A stretch of DNA of 64,000 nucleotides. It comes from Saccharomycopsis crataegensis (taxonomy: Eukaryota > Ascomycota > Saccharomycetes > Ascoideales > Saccharomycopsidaceae). Each line of letters begins with the position of its first letter. The first letter of the stretch is position 1. Below, piece by piece: positions 41,460 to 52,800 of the stretch. The position numbers and the translations under genes are program-made. Under the pieces are notes generated by a model. It did not search any database. It was not told the origin of the DNA and saw nothing but the letters and a program-made list of their open reading frames with translations. Location of the stretch: contig NW_027043831.1 in assembly GCF_037102585.1 (NCBI RefSeq), forward strand, positions 124,001-188,000. Reading direction: 5' to 3'.

Positions 41460-41795
41460 TCGGACAGCATGTTTTGACTTTCTGAGTTGTCTACCTCTAA
41501 AATATTTTCTACTCATTTACCTTATCCTATTTTATTTTTGTTTATTTTAGGATCTGTATTTCTATTTTTTCCTTTTTTTTTTCTTCCCCTCCATATCTAT
41601 GTCTCTATAATATTAGTAGTAATTAACGTTAGTTTATTTTTTTTTAGATGAATTTGGTTTTTGTGTATCGTTAGAACTTTCACGCACTTAGATGAAAAAA
41701 GGTTTTTTTTTTTTTTTTTTTCTGGTTTGAAATGTTACTTAACATTCAGCTTTTTGAATATTGTATTTTCTGATTGGTAATTTTATTAGGCAGAA
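41460..41795. other. Spacer between POM152 and small secreted-protein gene
   Basis: The 336-bp spacer is T-rich, with poly(T) runs near 41575, 41640 and 41704-41721. No feature is seen beyond a 3' flank and a possible weak promoter. Confidence 0.5.
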
Positions 41796-42275
41796 ATGTA
41801 TTGCAATTACTACAGTGGCTACATGGCAATAATTCTTTATATAATTGGTGGTTCATTGGGTGATGTTTTTGCGCTGGAGGATATTCATGACGGAAACCAC
41901 AATACCGATGATTTGAGCACACAGGAAGATTTGAAACCTGAGAGTACCACCATGGTTCAAAAAATTCGGAGTCAATATCAGAAATTGTATCATAATACCT
42001 CGCCAGTTAATGCAAGCGTTTCTCAATCGAAAAATTCAACTGATCTTCATGAGTCCCAAAACAATCTGCTTGATTCATCTTCCGAGATGAATCATGATGA
42101 AGAATATGTAGCAAATGAAAACTCTGAAAGTAATAGCTGTGATCCTCAAAATCCAAATGACTTGATTGTTCCAGCCGGTACTGATTTGAATTCCATGGCA
42201 ATAAATTATATCAATGATAGCGAAAATGAAATTGAGGCTTTAGCATCGAGAGCTGCAGAATTGAACCAGAAATGA
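41796..42275 (+). CDS. Small putative secreted acidic protein (unknown)
   Basis: The 159-residue ORF begins with a hydrophobic signal-like stretch; the second methionine (residue 10, MAIILYIIGGSLGDVFALED) gives the better signal peptide. The rest is Asn/Ser/Glu-rich with several N-glycosylation sequons and no aromatic core or membrane segment. I know no family. Length and normal codon use make it more than noise, but it could be lineage-specific. It sits between POM152 and TMN3 on the same strand. Confidence 0.55.
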   Translation: MYCNYYSGYMAIILYIIGGSLGDVFALEDIHDGNHNTDDLSTQEDLKPESTTMVQKIRSQYQKLYHNTSPVNASVSQSKNSTDLHESQNNLLDSSSEMNHDEEYVANENSESNSCDPQNPNDLIVPAGTDLNSMAINYINDSENEIEALASRAAELNQK

Positions 42276-42750
42276 GGATTCTATGCTCTTTGAGTGACGC
42301 GATGTTTAATTAGGAAATCGAGAGAGAGAGAGAGAGATAGAAATGACATGTTGCTGTCTAATTTGATTCTCCATTTTTTTTATACTGTTATTAACCCAAT
42401 TAAAGAGGCTTCTTCTTGCCTGATGGCCGGATCCGCATACACTTTTCTAAAATCATTACGTTGAATCACATGGAATATCTATATTGATATAAAGAGAAAT
42501 GGCAGTTTGGGGAATTTCTTTTGTAAAACCGCACTTTTCGAGAGACTTTGTGGCTTATTCCTGGCAATATAGGAACTCCGTACCCTTACATATAAATATC
42601 TAGCGATGTTCGGAGACTCGCGTGACCATACACGTGACAAGAGACCAATGCGACGGATTTTGATTCGCGGGCATGTTATTTTCTGTCCGTCTATCCTTTG
42701 TCAACAAACTGTCAAGGAAGCTTTTTTATTGTGATTCGAGCATTGCTATT
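42276..42750. other. TMN3 promoter region
   Basis: The 475-bp spacer contains (GA)n at about 42320-42336 and ATATAAATATC near 42590. CACGTG at 42631-42636 lies about 115 bp before the TMN3 start. No other gene is seen. Confidence 0.5.
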
Positions 42751-44969
42751 ATGAGGACATCGCTTGTTGTCACACTAGGGGCCCTCTTGGTACAACATAT
42801 TCTGGTCTGCCAAGGACTCCCTTTTTTGTGTGTGTATGATCATTGATCTGGATGAGAGCAAGAGGTCTCGGAGCAACATTGTGCTATAATAATACTAACT
42901 GGGGAATTTTTTCTCTTTTTTCTTTAGCTGTCCATGGTCCTAAAGTATATAAAGACCACGATAAGGTTGATTTGTTCATAAATAAGGTGCAATCCGACAA
43001 CAGCCAACTTCCATATTCATATTATGAACTTCCCTTCACTTGTTCCGCCAATGAAGCGACATCACAAGTTCCTTTGTCTTTAGGTCAAATATTTAGGGGA
43101 GATAGAATTGTGAAATCTGATTACCAATTGTCCTTCAAGGATGATTCTGATTGTGCCAAAACCTGCGTGACCTTGATAAGTAGTCAAGGGGTCAGAAAAG
43201 CTCAAGACTTGATAAAGCAGAATTATTCAAATGAATGGATCATCGATGGTTTACCTAGCGCCACCACCTTGATCCACACCGAAGATCTTAGTAAGCTTTA
43301 TAGGCCGGGTTTCCCTATTGGCTTTATGGAAAATGGTAAATATTATTTGAACAACCATGCAATGATTTTGATAAGATTCCATCGAGAAGCAAATGACGGT
43401 TATTCCATTGTGGGGTTTGAGGTTTATCCCAAGAGTGTCGCTACCGAAAAATGTCCTGGTGCTTTGAATAATTATGAAAGACTTGAACTCAGTGATAGCT
43501 TAATATCCACGGTATACGGTGGAATATTGGTACCATATACCTATGCGGTGTATTGGCGTGAGGAAACTGAAGTCAATTATGAAAATCGATGGGAGTTATA
43601 CATGAATAAAGAAGAAGACAATAGCCTACACTATTTTTCATTGGTATATTCATTGATTTTTACAATAATCTGCTCGGTGATTGTTGGGTTAGTTTTAGCA
43701 AAATTGCTACGCAACGATATTAAGAACCACAATAGAGACGACGAAAGTACGGGCCTGAGCATGAATGGGTGGAGGAAATTGCGAAACGATGTTTTTAGCT
43801 CACCTTCTGGTTGCTTGATATTCTGCATTCTTGTTGGAGCAGGAATTCAATTATTGGTAACGGTTTCTAGCGTGGTGTTTCTTTTTGCCTTCAAAATTCT
43901 CGATAACAATGTACCTGGGAAAACTCTAACTTATGCCACGTTCTTGTTTATCTTATCCGGAGGAATTGCCGGATACGTTACTTATTTCTTTTATGACAAT
44001 TTTGTGTTCTGTGATCGAAGATTGAGTCGTGGTAGGTCAAATAGTGTGATCCCTAGAAGAAAATTGAAGCTTGCTAGTAACAAGTCAAAAAGAACAATTA
44101 ATAGCTCATTTGATGATATCGTTCATGATTGGTTTCACGTCTCATTGTATTCTGGGGCTGCATTGGCTGGGTTTATCATTTTTACCGTTCTCTTTTTGAA
44201 CTTTTTCATTTGGGCCAAAGAATCTTCTACCGCTTTACCGTTTGGAACAATAGTAGTGTTGATTGTATTTTATTTCTTTTGTGAAATCCCTTTGGCTTTG
44301 ATTGGTGGGTATATTGCTTACAAGAACTGTCTCAGACAGCATGAACAGAGAATCTTATTACCACCTCCTGTGACTTCGCCAATCGCGTCGCCAAATATGG
44401 ATGAATTTAATATTAATAATAATAATAATCATAATAATGGAGAATTGAATAATAAGACTACTGATTCTTTGCTATCAAAGCAAACTAAACCCCTGATGGT
44501 GCCTAATCAACCGTTTTATTTGAAGCATTGGAACAGTATCCTCATTTCCGGGCTCATTCCATTTATTTGTTTCTATATTGAGTTGTTCTACATCTACAAG
44601 GTCATCTGGCTTGAGAAAAATTCCTTTTATTATCTCTATGGATTTTTGTTCATTACAATTGTCTTACTTTTAATTTTGGTTTGCGAGTCTGTTATCATTG
44701 CATTGTATTTGCAATTGAATAATGGAGATTATAGATGGCAATGGAAGTCATTTTTCGTTGGTGGGGCTATGGCCAATTACGTGATGATGTACTCGATATT
44801 TTATTTTGTGAAGCACTTGAGATCCCACTACGACTTTGTTTCCTCGTTGCTATATTTTACGTATTCATTTTTGATTTATTTATTGATGGTTTTATCTTTG
44901 GGATCAGTCGGATCGATCACTGGTTACCTTTTTGTCAAGAAAATTTATGGGACTATGAAGATCGATTGA
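42751..44969 (+). CDS. TMN3: Tmn3, transmembrane-9 superfamily (EMP70) protein, spliced
   Basis: Exon 1 (42751-42829) encodes a signal peptide, MRTSLVVTLGALLVQHILVC. The intron 42830-42927 has TACTAAC at 42893-42899 and TTTAG; frame requires the donor GTGTGT at 42830, which is unusual, so the exact donor is less certain than the intron. Exon 2 is 42928-44969. The 706-residue product matches Tmn3: a lumenal domain with INKVQSDNSQLPYSYYELPF, GDRIVKSDYQL, EWIIDGLPSATT, NNHAMILIRFHREAN and VGFEVYPKSV, then nine membrane segments with SALPFGTI and the C-terminal KIYG. TMN proteins act in Golgi/endosomal sorting, metal homeostasis and adhesion. Two in-frame CTGs that I found are in loops, none in a membrane segment. 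Confidence 0.9.
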
Positions 44970-45660
44970 AGGAGAGGAGAGGAGAGAAGAGAGGAGGAGG
45001 GGTGCCATTAACAACCAAGATCTATTATCATGTTATTTCACATAAAATTGCATTTGTGTTTTTTTTCTTTCTTTTTTGTGTTTTTTTTTCTCCTTTTTGT
45101 CTCACTTCTTTTTCATTTCAATCAAACTTTCTATAAATATGATGATGATATCTAGTATTTTCGAAATCTTTTTTTAAAGCTTTATTTGCTTACAATGTTT
45201 TTTTTTAGCGCATGGTTTCCTTTTCCAATGGTTTTTTGTTTTTGGTTTAATCTAGCTAAAATATTTAATATTCACCTCATCGCAATGATAAATAAAATAA
45301 AATAACATAAAATAAAGTAAAATAAAGTAAAATAAAATAAAATAAAATAAAATAAAATAAAATAAAATAAAATAAAACATCCACGATAATATATTATTAT
45401 TAGCACCAAGCATGGGAATTTTTCTCAGGAATGACGTGAACAAATATGCTTGGACGCCCGCAGATTCATTCATTCCCCAATAATTGGCAAATGTCGCCGC
45501 ATGAGATGGGAGCAATTTTTTTTTTTGACATACGAGGATTATCATATATATATATATATATATATGGACCCTTTTCTGTCAAAATTTTTTTAGCAGGAAA
45601 TAAGCTTCTTGTGTATTTTTTCCACTTCATTTCTAGCGTCCTTCAAGCTCATTCCCCAAA
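44970..45660. other. Spacer between TMN3 and chitinase gene
   Basis: The 691-bp spacer has T-rich 3' flank, a pentanucleotide array (45286-45378) and a TA run at 45544-45565 close before the chitinase start. ORFs crossing it are low-complexity. Confidence 0.6.
45286..45378. repeat. (AATAA)n pentanucleotide array
   Basis: About 18 units of AAATA/AATAA run with minor variants (CATAA, AGTAA) in the first half and nine near-perfect units in the second half. It lies between TMN3 and the chitinase gene. A perfect-to-degenerate gradient suggests expansion from one end. Confidence 0.9.
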
Positions 45661-46761
45661 ATGTACCTCAACATATTGTTATTCCTCCTTCTATGGTTCA
45701 ACAGACTATCGCCGGTTTCAGGGAAGTACACCACCGATGGCCCTAACATCGCAGTATACTGGGGCCAAGGAGCTTATCAGAAAAGTTTGGGAGCGTATTG
45801 TAAAACCCAAGACGTGGATATCATCGTACTATCATTCATCAATGATTTTTCAATCAAGGGGGTTTCTTACAACTTTGGCAACGGGTGTGATGCTTCATCC
45901 GTTGATGGAACATGTGAGGAAATGGCCCATGATATTAAAGTTTGCCAGGAGTTGGGGGTAAAAGTCATTATCTCAATTGGTGGTCAGAACGGAGAATACG
46001 GGATTTCTAGTACCGTGGATGCGAAATTGTTGGCTAACCAGTTCCATGATATGTTGGGAGATCCTGATGGGACAATCTTCCCCGGGGTGATGATAGATGG
46101 AGTTGATTTAGATATTGAAAAGGGACGACATGGAGGGTTTGTGGATTTCGTCCAAGAAATCAAAAGACTATTCGCCCCAGGTTTTTTGGTCACCGCGGCT
46201 CCTCAGTGCGTGTTTCCTGATAAGAACATTGGTGATGCGATTAGATTAGCGGATATCGATTTATTGTTTGTGCAATTTTATAATAATTATTGTAACGTTG
46301 ACCAACAGTTCAATTTCCAAACCTGGTCCCAGGCAGTACTGGAGGTATTTGCCAATAAACGCATGAAAGTTTACGTGGGGTTGCCGGGGTCCACGGAGGC
46401 AGCGGGGTCAGGATACGTCAATTTGACCCAGTTACTGACTCTCACTACTGAAGCGAGGAATGATCATAGATTTGGCGGGTTTTCGGTGTGGGATGCCAAG
46501 CGAGGGTTCGAGAATATCGTCGATGATTCAAATGGTAATGGTAATCGAAGCTACATATCTGGATTGAGAAGGATTTTACATAATTCATCCACGAATATTT
46601 CGGTAATTGATGGCAATATAAAATCGCCAGCCACTACTGCTATTGCTACTACTACTACAACAATAACACCACTATTGACTACGGATGGTCAGCAAGAAGA
46701 CCATGTGGTATTGTTCTCCTCGAAGTTGACCAATCAAGGGTTGCAGCTTATAGTACAATAA
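45661..46761 (+). CDS. GH18 chitinase, short secreted form
   Basis: The 366-residue protein has a signal peptide (MYLNILLFLLLWFNRLSPVSG) and then the GH18 barrel. Landmarks are NIAVYWGQGAY, VKVIISIGGQNG, the catalytic DGVDLDIE (D149, D151 and acid E153), TAAPQC, FVQFYNNYC and VYVGLPGS. It ends about residue 300 with FGGFSVWDAKRGFEN, then only a short Thr-rich tail. Cts1/Cht-type enzymes break septal chitin at cell separation. The usual long Ser/Thr linker and C-terminal chitin-binding domain are absent, nor is a clear GPI signal seen. It is therefore a Cht1-like short form. All catalytic residues are present. Confidence 0.92.
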   Translation: MYLNILLFLLLWFNRLSPVSGKYTTDGPNIAVYWGQGAYQKSLGAYCKTQDVDIIVLSFINDFSIKGVSYNFGNGCDASSVDGTCEEMAHDIKVCQELGVKVIISIGGQNGEYGISSTVDAKLLANQFHDMLGDPDGTIFPGVMIDGVDLDIEKGRHGGFVDFVQEIKRLFAPGFLVTAAPQCVFPDKNIGDAIRLADIDLLFVQFYNNYCNVDQQFNFQTWSQAVLEVFANKRMKVYVGLPGSTEAAGSGYVNLTQLLTLTTEARNDHRFGGFSVWDAKRGFENIVDDSNGNGNRSYISGLRRILHNSSTNISVIDGNIKSPATTAIATTTTTITPLLTTDGQQEDHVVLFSSKLTNQGLQLIVQ

Positions 46762-46830
46762 CAAAACGTCCATAGAATGCAAATATTTCATTTCTAGACT
46801 TACCCACCTCGTATAATGATTCTTACTTGT

Positions 46831-46861
<31 letters not shown>

Positions 46862-47121
46862 CTTTTCCATTTTTTTGATAACTCGTAGAATAAAATATAA
46901 AATAGATCAACAAGATCTTAAGTAGTTCATGTTGATGAAAAACCCTCTGTGCTGTGCTGTGCTGTGGGGGGTGGCTGTATGCACCAGGGTGCCACACCCC
47001 AGTAACCTCATCACACAGTAAAAAATTTTTTTTTTTTTTTTTAATTGAGAAATTTCTTATTGATAAAAACGTCAATAGCCAATACAGAACCACCACCATC
47101 ACCAAAAAAAAATAAAATAAA
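46762..47121. other. NOP9 promoter and chitinase 3' spacer
   Basis: The 360-bp spacer has poly(T) at about 46842-46861, a (GCTGT)n short tandem near 46948, and the PAC/RRPE pair. A CCCC/GGGG-rich patch at about 46965-47000 (GGGGGGTGGC, CCACACCCC) is also notable. Confidence 0.55.
47007..47030. promoter_or_regulatory. PAC-like and RRPE-like elements upstream of NOP9
   Basis: CTCATCAC (47007-47014, reverse complement GTGATGAG) resembles PAC. AAAAATTTTT (47021-47030) resembles RRPE. They are adjacent, about 95-115 bp before the NOP9 start, the same arrangement as at PWP1. Confidence 0.55.
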
Positions 47122-49131
47122 ATGGCTAAAAAAGTAAGAGGAAGAAGATCCGAGAAACCAAAGAAGTCAGAAGAAGCGGTTGAAGAAGTTTCCCAAGAAG
47201 TTTCCGCGGTAGAGCAATCCACTGCTGGGGAAGTCCCAACCCCATTCTATGGGTTGGTGGATTCTGCTGAAAGTTCTTATTTCAAAGAAGCCGAAAGCAC
47301 CATGAACCTCAATATGTTTGAAAACGATGAAGATAAGAAACTTTACGTCAACAGTGTGTTTATGGAAAGTAAAGGCAAAGAATTGAAATTGGTGACGAAT
47401 CAGATATGTTCCAAATTAATTGAGAGATTGATTTTGAATGGTGATGCCAAACAAATTAAAGGATTATTTAGAAGTTTTTCCGGCCATTTCGTGGCGTTGG
47501 CCCATCATAAATATGCCTCGCATTGTTTGGAAACTTTATTCATTAGAGCAGCATCGTTGGTGGAACAAGAAATCTTGGGAGAGTCCAATGAAACGAATAA
47601 TGAGGAGGAAGAACAAGAACAAGAAGAAGAACAAGAAGAAGAATTATACGCGTCCATGGAATCGATTATGACATATATGGTCAATGAGTACAAGCCATAC
47701 CTTAAAGAAATGATCTCGCATCAATACGCCTCGCACGTCCTCAGAGTGTTGTTACTTATTTTGGCAGGGAAAGAATTACCTTCCACCACGGTGGGTACTT
47801 CGGTTCTTAGAAGTAAGAAATCCAAAGTCGCGAGAAAAATGATCGAGATCAAGGATAATTCTGATTTTGCCAGAAGTTTCCAAATCCCCGCAGGGTTCAA
47901 AGAAGAGTTGGCGGTGATATTAAACACCATCAAGGAAGGACAAACCACCGGACTGTTGAGAAACTTGGCGATTGAAAAAATCGCGTCTCCAGTGATACAA
48001 TTGATCATTCAAATCGAAGGGATGGTGGCCAGAGATCGACCATTCTATCACATTATTTTCTTTGAAGCCAGCCACGAAAGTGATCAACAAGAAGGGGCAT
48101 TTGTCGAATACTTGTTGAGTGATGCCGTGGGGTCGCATTTCCTTGAAGCGGTGGTGAAATACGGGGTGCAAAAGAATATCGACCGGTTGTACAAGTTGTA
48201 CATGAAAGATCGGATTGATAAGCTTGTTAGAAGACAGAACACCGGGATTTTCGTGGTCGAAGGGTTGCTTTTCAAATTAGGAAAAGGCGAAGCCAAAGAA
48301 ATGTTGGATAAGTTCATCCCCGATATCAGCGAGCTTCTTGATATAAATTTGGACTTGGGTAAAGCGATCATCGACGCTTCTGCTAAACATAATAACTACA
48401 AACAACAAGAAATCATTGACGAAATCATCAAGAAATATTCCGATCAGAATACCAATATGGTCGAAGGGATTTTGAAATTATCGACTTCGACATTGGGAAA
48501 CACCAACGACGATTGGCCCACCGCCGAAGAAAGATGGAGAGCGCTTTTTTTCGAGAAATTGGTCGATTACGACGCCCGGTTATTGAATTCTGGGGTCGAG
48601 GCGTGTATTGAATTACCGCAAGAACGGTTGATCCAAATGTGTTACCATGGGGTGTTTTCGCATGTGGTGGAAAGCGTGTTGAAAGTTGATGGGGTCGATA
48701 CCCTCACCAGAAGAAGATTACTCAATCAATTCTTGGGCCATTTCGCCAACTTATCGTGCAATGCTTACGGGTCACATGTCGTCGATAAGTTTTGGGATTA
48801 TACCGTCAAGATGACCAATTATAAAGAAAAGATTTGTGGTGAATTGCTCGCTGAAAAAGAAAAGGTCAAAGAAAGTACTTATGGGAGATTGGTGTGGAAG
48901 AATTGGAAAATGGATATGTTCATTAGAAAAAGAAGCGATTGGAAATACCAAGTGAAAGAACAGGAGTTTGTGAAATACCCACCAAAGACCGCCGAGGAGG
49001 AGAAAAAGGAACTTGAAGAGAAAGTACAGGAAGAGAAGAAGGATAAAAAAAGACCAAATGTCGGGATCAATAGTGGATTCACCAGTAATAAGAAACCAAA
49101 AGTCAGAGGTCGTAACAGAACCAAGAATTAA
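47122..49131 (+). CDS. NOP9: Nop9, pumilio-like 40S assembly factor
   Basis: The 669-residue protein starts with a basic nucleolar signal (KKVRGRRSEKPKKS). It then has TPFYGLVDSAESSYFKEAES and GKELKLVTNQICSKLIERL, diagnostic of Nop9. Pumilio-type repeats follow, for example VALAHHKYASHCLETLF, MISHQYASHVLRVLL, EKIASPVIQLIIQ, DAVGSHFLEAVVK, YHGVFSHVVESVL and CNAYGSHVVDKF. Nop9 binds the ITS1/20S pre-rRNA near site D and is needed for 18S production. Length is essentially the S. cerevisiae 666. An acidic Gln/Glu insertion is seen near residue 155. The C-terminus is basic. One CTG noted is at an exposed, variable position. Confidence 0.96.
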   Translation: MAKKVRGRRSEKPKKSEEAVEEVSQEVSAVEQSTAGEVPTPFYGLVDSAESSYFKEAESTMNLNMFENDEDKKLYVNSVFMESKGKELKLVTNQICSKLIERLILNGDAKQIKGLFRSFSGHFVALAHHKYASHCLETLFIRAASLVEQEILGESNETNNEEEEQEQEEEQEEELYASMESIMTYMVNEYKPYLKEMISHQYASHVLRVLLLILAGKELPSTTVGTSVLRSKKSKVARKMIEIKDNSDFARSFQIPAGFKEELAVILNTIKEGQTTGLLRNLAIEKIASPVIQLIIQIEGMVARDRPFYHIIFFEASHESDQQEGAFVEYLLSDAVGSHFLEAVVKYGVQKNIDRLYKLYMKDRIDKLVRRQNTGIFVVEGLLFKLGKGEAKEMLDKFIPDISELLDINLDLGKAIIDASAKHNNYKQQEIIDEIIKKYSDQNTNMVEGILKLSTSTLGNTNDDWPTAEERWRALFFEKLVDYDARLLNSGVEACIELPQERLIQMCYHGVFSHVVESVLKVDGVDTLTRRRLLNQFLGHFANLSCNAYGSHVVDKFWDYTVKMTNYKEKICGELLAEKEKVKESTYGRLVWKNWKMDMFIRKRSDWKYQVKEQEFVKYPPKTAEEEKKELEEKVQEEKKDKKRPNVGINSGFTSNKKPKVRGRNRTKN

Positions 49132-49536
49132 AATATCCTGCGTATATTATAGAGATGGGGAAATAAAACAATTGTACATTATTATTATTATTATGATTAT
49201 TATTATTATTATGATTATTATATTTTTTTTGTAGCAGCACACCTAACTAAATAATTTTCATACTCGCTATATGAGAAGAAGAATTTTTTTTTTTTTTGTC
49301 TAAAAAAAACATACACACTACTACCATCTGAAATGAAACAAGTGAATACTGAAAAATAATAATAATAATAAAATTGATAAATCAAACTAGAACCAAAATA
49401 ACGTTATTGTACAATCACGAATTGGAATATGCACTAATAAAAAAAAGAACATGCAACAGTGAAAATAGAGGGGGACAAATTAAAAAAAAAAATTGAGTGT
49501 TGAGTATACGTACTGACAAGCAAAAAACAAAACAAA

Positions 49537-49589
<53 letters not shown>

Positions 49590-49852
49590 AAATCATAGAT
49601 GATGAATCATCTCTAAAGAAAATAAACAAACAAAAAAATGGAACCTCAATGAAAAAAAAAAAGTAGAATATAGCGTATATGAATAAATACAAAAGAAAAA
49701 AAAAGTTCCATGTACCAGAACTAAAAGTAGTAACAATAATAATTATGATAATAATGATAATAATTATAATAATAATAAAAAGAACAACAACATAAGAGAA
49801 ACATCTAAATTAGAAAATAACTTCAAAGACTTTCTAATCATCACAAAATTCA
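49132..49852. other. Convergent spacer between NOP9 and MBP1
   Basis: The 721-bp spacer is very A-rich on the plus strand, with about 48 near-continuous adenines at 49540-49587 and ATT/AAT repeats (49180-49220, 49735-49780). It is likely to be hard to sequence accurately. No gene is seen. Confidence 0.6.
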
Positions 49853-52800
49853 CTATATCTGGGTAGCCTCACTATTGGATACCAACGCCTGCTCAATACC
49901 ATCAATCAAATCATCAATAGACTCAATTTTGAAGCCACAAGAAATACCAATGAGTTTCCGATAATTGTTCATTTTGCGGCTAACTGTATGATCAACCATT
50001 TTCGCCACCAAATCTTGAACTCTTAATTGTCTCATCATTTGTAACTTTGTAAGTTCTAATAATAAAGACACTCGCTCCTCAGGAGTTCCCTTATCCATAA
50101 TATCATTCTTCTCCAAAGTTTCTTTGGAATCCGTGGCATCAGAATTGGATAATGATGCATTCGCCTCCAATTCTTCTGAGGTTACCAAATCTGCTAAGGT
50201 CTTGGCCTGAGATCTTTCCACAATACGATACAATTTTTCTTCCATTTGGCCTAATTCCACTTCCTTGACCTCGACTTTTGCCTTCAACTCGCGAGCTAGG
50301 GCCACTTCACCTTTGTTGACCCCGTTAACGTAGAATGGATTCTCACTTTCCAGATCTTTCCGCGGCCGCACCGTTGTTGATATATTTTCTTCATCATCAT
50401 CGGTGTCCTGAGCTCCTAATACCCTTTTCAAAGCCTGACTATCATTGTTGTCATTAATATCAAATACGTTAGCCAATCTGGATCTGATATGCCCATCTGT
50501 GATTTGCAAATCTTGCAACACTCTTTCAAGAAGTGACGAGCCTTCATGAGCTTGAGAATCCCATTGGGAACGATCGATTGACATATGACGTTCAAGAAGG
50601 GAAAGCTGTGTAAGATACACCGATTTGAACTTTGCAAAGGAAAAATCACCCTCACTGCTAACGAATTTTTCTTGCCTGGTGGTGGTGATGGTGGTGGTGG
50701 TAGGAGGAAGTGACCGTTGATTTGGAGTGGCGAAATTAATAACTGACTTATTAGATTGGATGGTGGAAATGAATTCATGTCCAACAATATTTTGTGAGCC
50801 GGATTCCAACTTTTGTTCTTCAGCAGGATCGGTTTCTTGCATGATCACGGAATTTTCATTATTTGTAGCGGCTCCAATAATTCTGGTCGGGGTACCCTCT
50901 AGTAAACCAGAATGGTGTTTATTGTTTGCCTTTTCTATGCCTTCATTGCCGTTCAAGTTGACAAGATCAGAGCCAACAAACACATCGGAAGCTAATCTTT
51001 TCAAAGGAGACGCAAAATCATTTACTGAAGTCAAGTTAAGGTTGGAATCCGTGTTCTTAGAACCACTAACACTGAGCATGGTTGCATCAGCAACGGACAT
51101 CACAGAATCATCAAAATTGATCTTTTTCATTGGCGAGATGATTCCAAAGGAATTATTTGATTTATCGACTTCGAGAGAGTTTGATTTTCTGGAGTCGGAA
51201 ATTGTGAGGTTCGAACGATTAATAAGAAGATCCTGGGTATTAACTAGTTTCTTCTTATCAGAAGGATTATTCGCATCATCATCATCATCATCATCATCAT
51301 CATTATCATTATCATGATCATGATCATGATCATCATCTTCTTCTTCTTCTTCATCATCAATTATCGTTTTATCTTGAATCCTATCATCGATTCCGTTGAG
51401 TCTCATATTTTGCGCGGGTATCTGGGTAATTTCTGGGGTTTTTAGGAAAAAATTCTCTTTGTTGTAATCATCTAATAGTCCGTTGGGAACCTTTGGCGAT
51501 TTGAATAAATTAGCAGCCACTGGATGAGAAGCAGAATTCAATATTTCAGAAGCTGGATTACCAATATCTATATTAACATCAGAAGTAGAATTCTCATTGT
51601 TGACCGCTTTCAATTCAGAAGTAGCACCCGGACCCACCACCACCGCCGCTGCCGCCGTTTGAGGTTGGTGCGAAGCTCTAGCATTTCGAAATTGAGAAAT
51701 ATCTCCCAATATCAGCTCCACTTTTAGACCGCTTTGGCCCAATAGGTCCAACGATGATTCACCATCGATATTCTCCACCATGACATCTCCGCCAGCACTG
51801 ATCAATTTCTTAATCATTCTTTCGGTTTTCAGTCTGACTGCAATGTGCAATGGAGTATCACCATGAACATCGCAATGGTTCAATATCATTCGTATGAAAC
51901 TATTCTTTTCTTGTTCGACATCACATACCACGTCTTCTATCGCCAATTTTTCGCCACGCCCGCGACGAAGCTTCAAAATCTCTTGACGTTTCAACCTCAA
52001 CATTTGAGTATTACAAAACTCATTAGCAGAGGATATTTCTTGCATAATATGGTCGAAATAATATTGAATACTGGCACGTTTCAGTTTGATTCCTGAGAAT
52101 TGCGCCAAATAATGAACGATCAATCGGTTATTTCCGTCAGGTTGGTACAATGATGTTTTCAAATATTCCAATATTTGGGGGAAATTTTGCTTCTCATGAC
52201 AATTTGTGAAAGTTACAAGACGACACAACGGGTTGAGTCCTAGGGTATTTTGCACTAATGGGTTAGCATTATGGGATATTAATGCGGCAACAAGGGGTAA
52301 ATGGCCCATAGCTGCCGCCCAATGAAGGGGAGCGTGGCCCTCTGAGTCGATAGGGGCGTCAAGATTGAAATCCATGGGAGGGTTAAGTACGAATTGAGGG
52401 ATTGATGCGGTTGCTCCTGAGCTGAAATAAGAAATCAAGTGTTTACTGTAGTCAATGCCCATGGATGGTGGGCGGAGAATGGCACCGCCATTAGAATTTG
52501 AACCCAATTCATTTGGTTGTAAGGTTTTATTTGGTTGAGCATTAGGAACATTTGTTGTCAATCTTTCTTGATGTTGCTGAAACCTCTGCTGTTGTTGTTG
52601 TTGAAAATGCTGCTGTAGTAGTTGCTGCTGGTGAAATTGCTGTTGTAATTGTAGTTGTGCTTGATGTGAATAAGGTTGTTGTTGTTGTTGTTGTTGAGAG
52701 TGTGATTCCTGAGTGGCTACTTGAGATGGGAGAAATTGATGGACGGTTGGTGGAAATTGTGAGAAATGCGGAGTTGTTGCACTCAGAGGATTCAGAGATA

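Noticed and set aside
45446-45961. ORF overlapping the chitinase start in another frame
   Set aside because: It runs through the TA repeat and the 5' end of a well-supported chitinase; a frame shadow.
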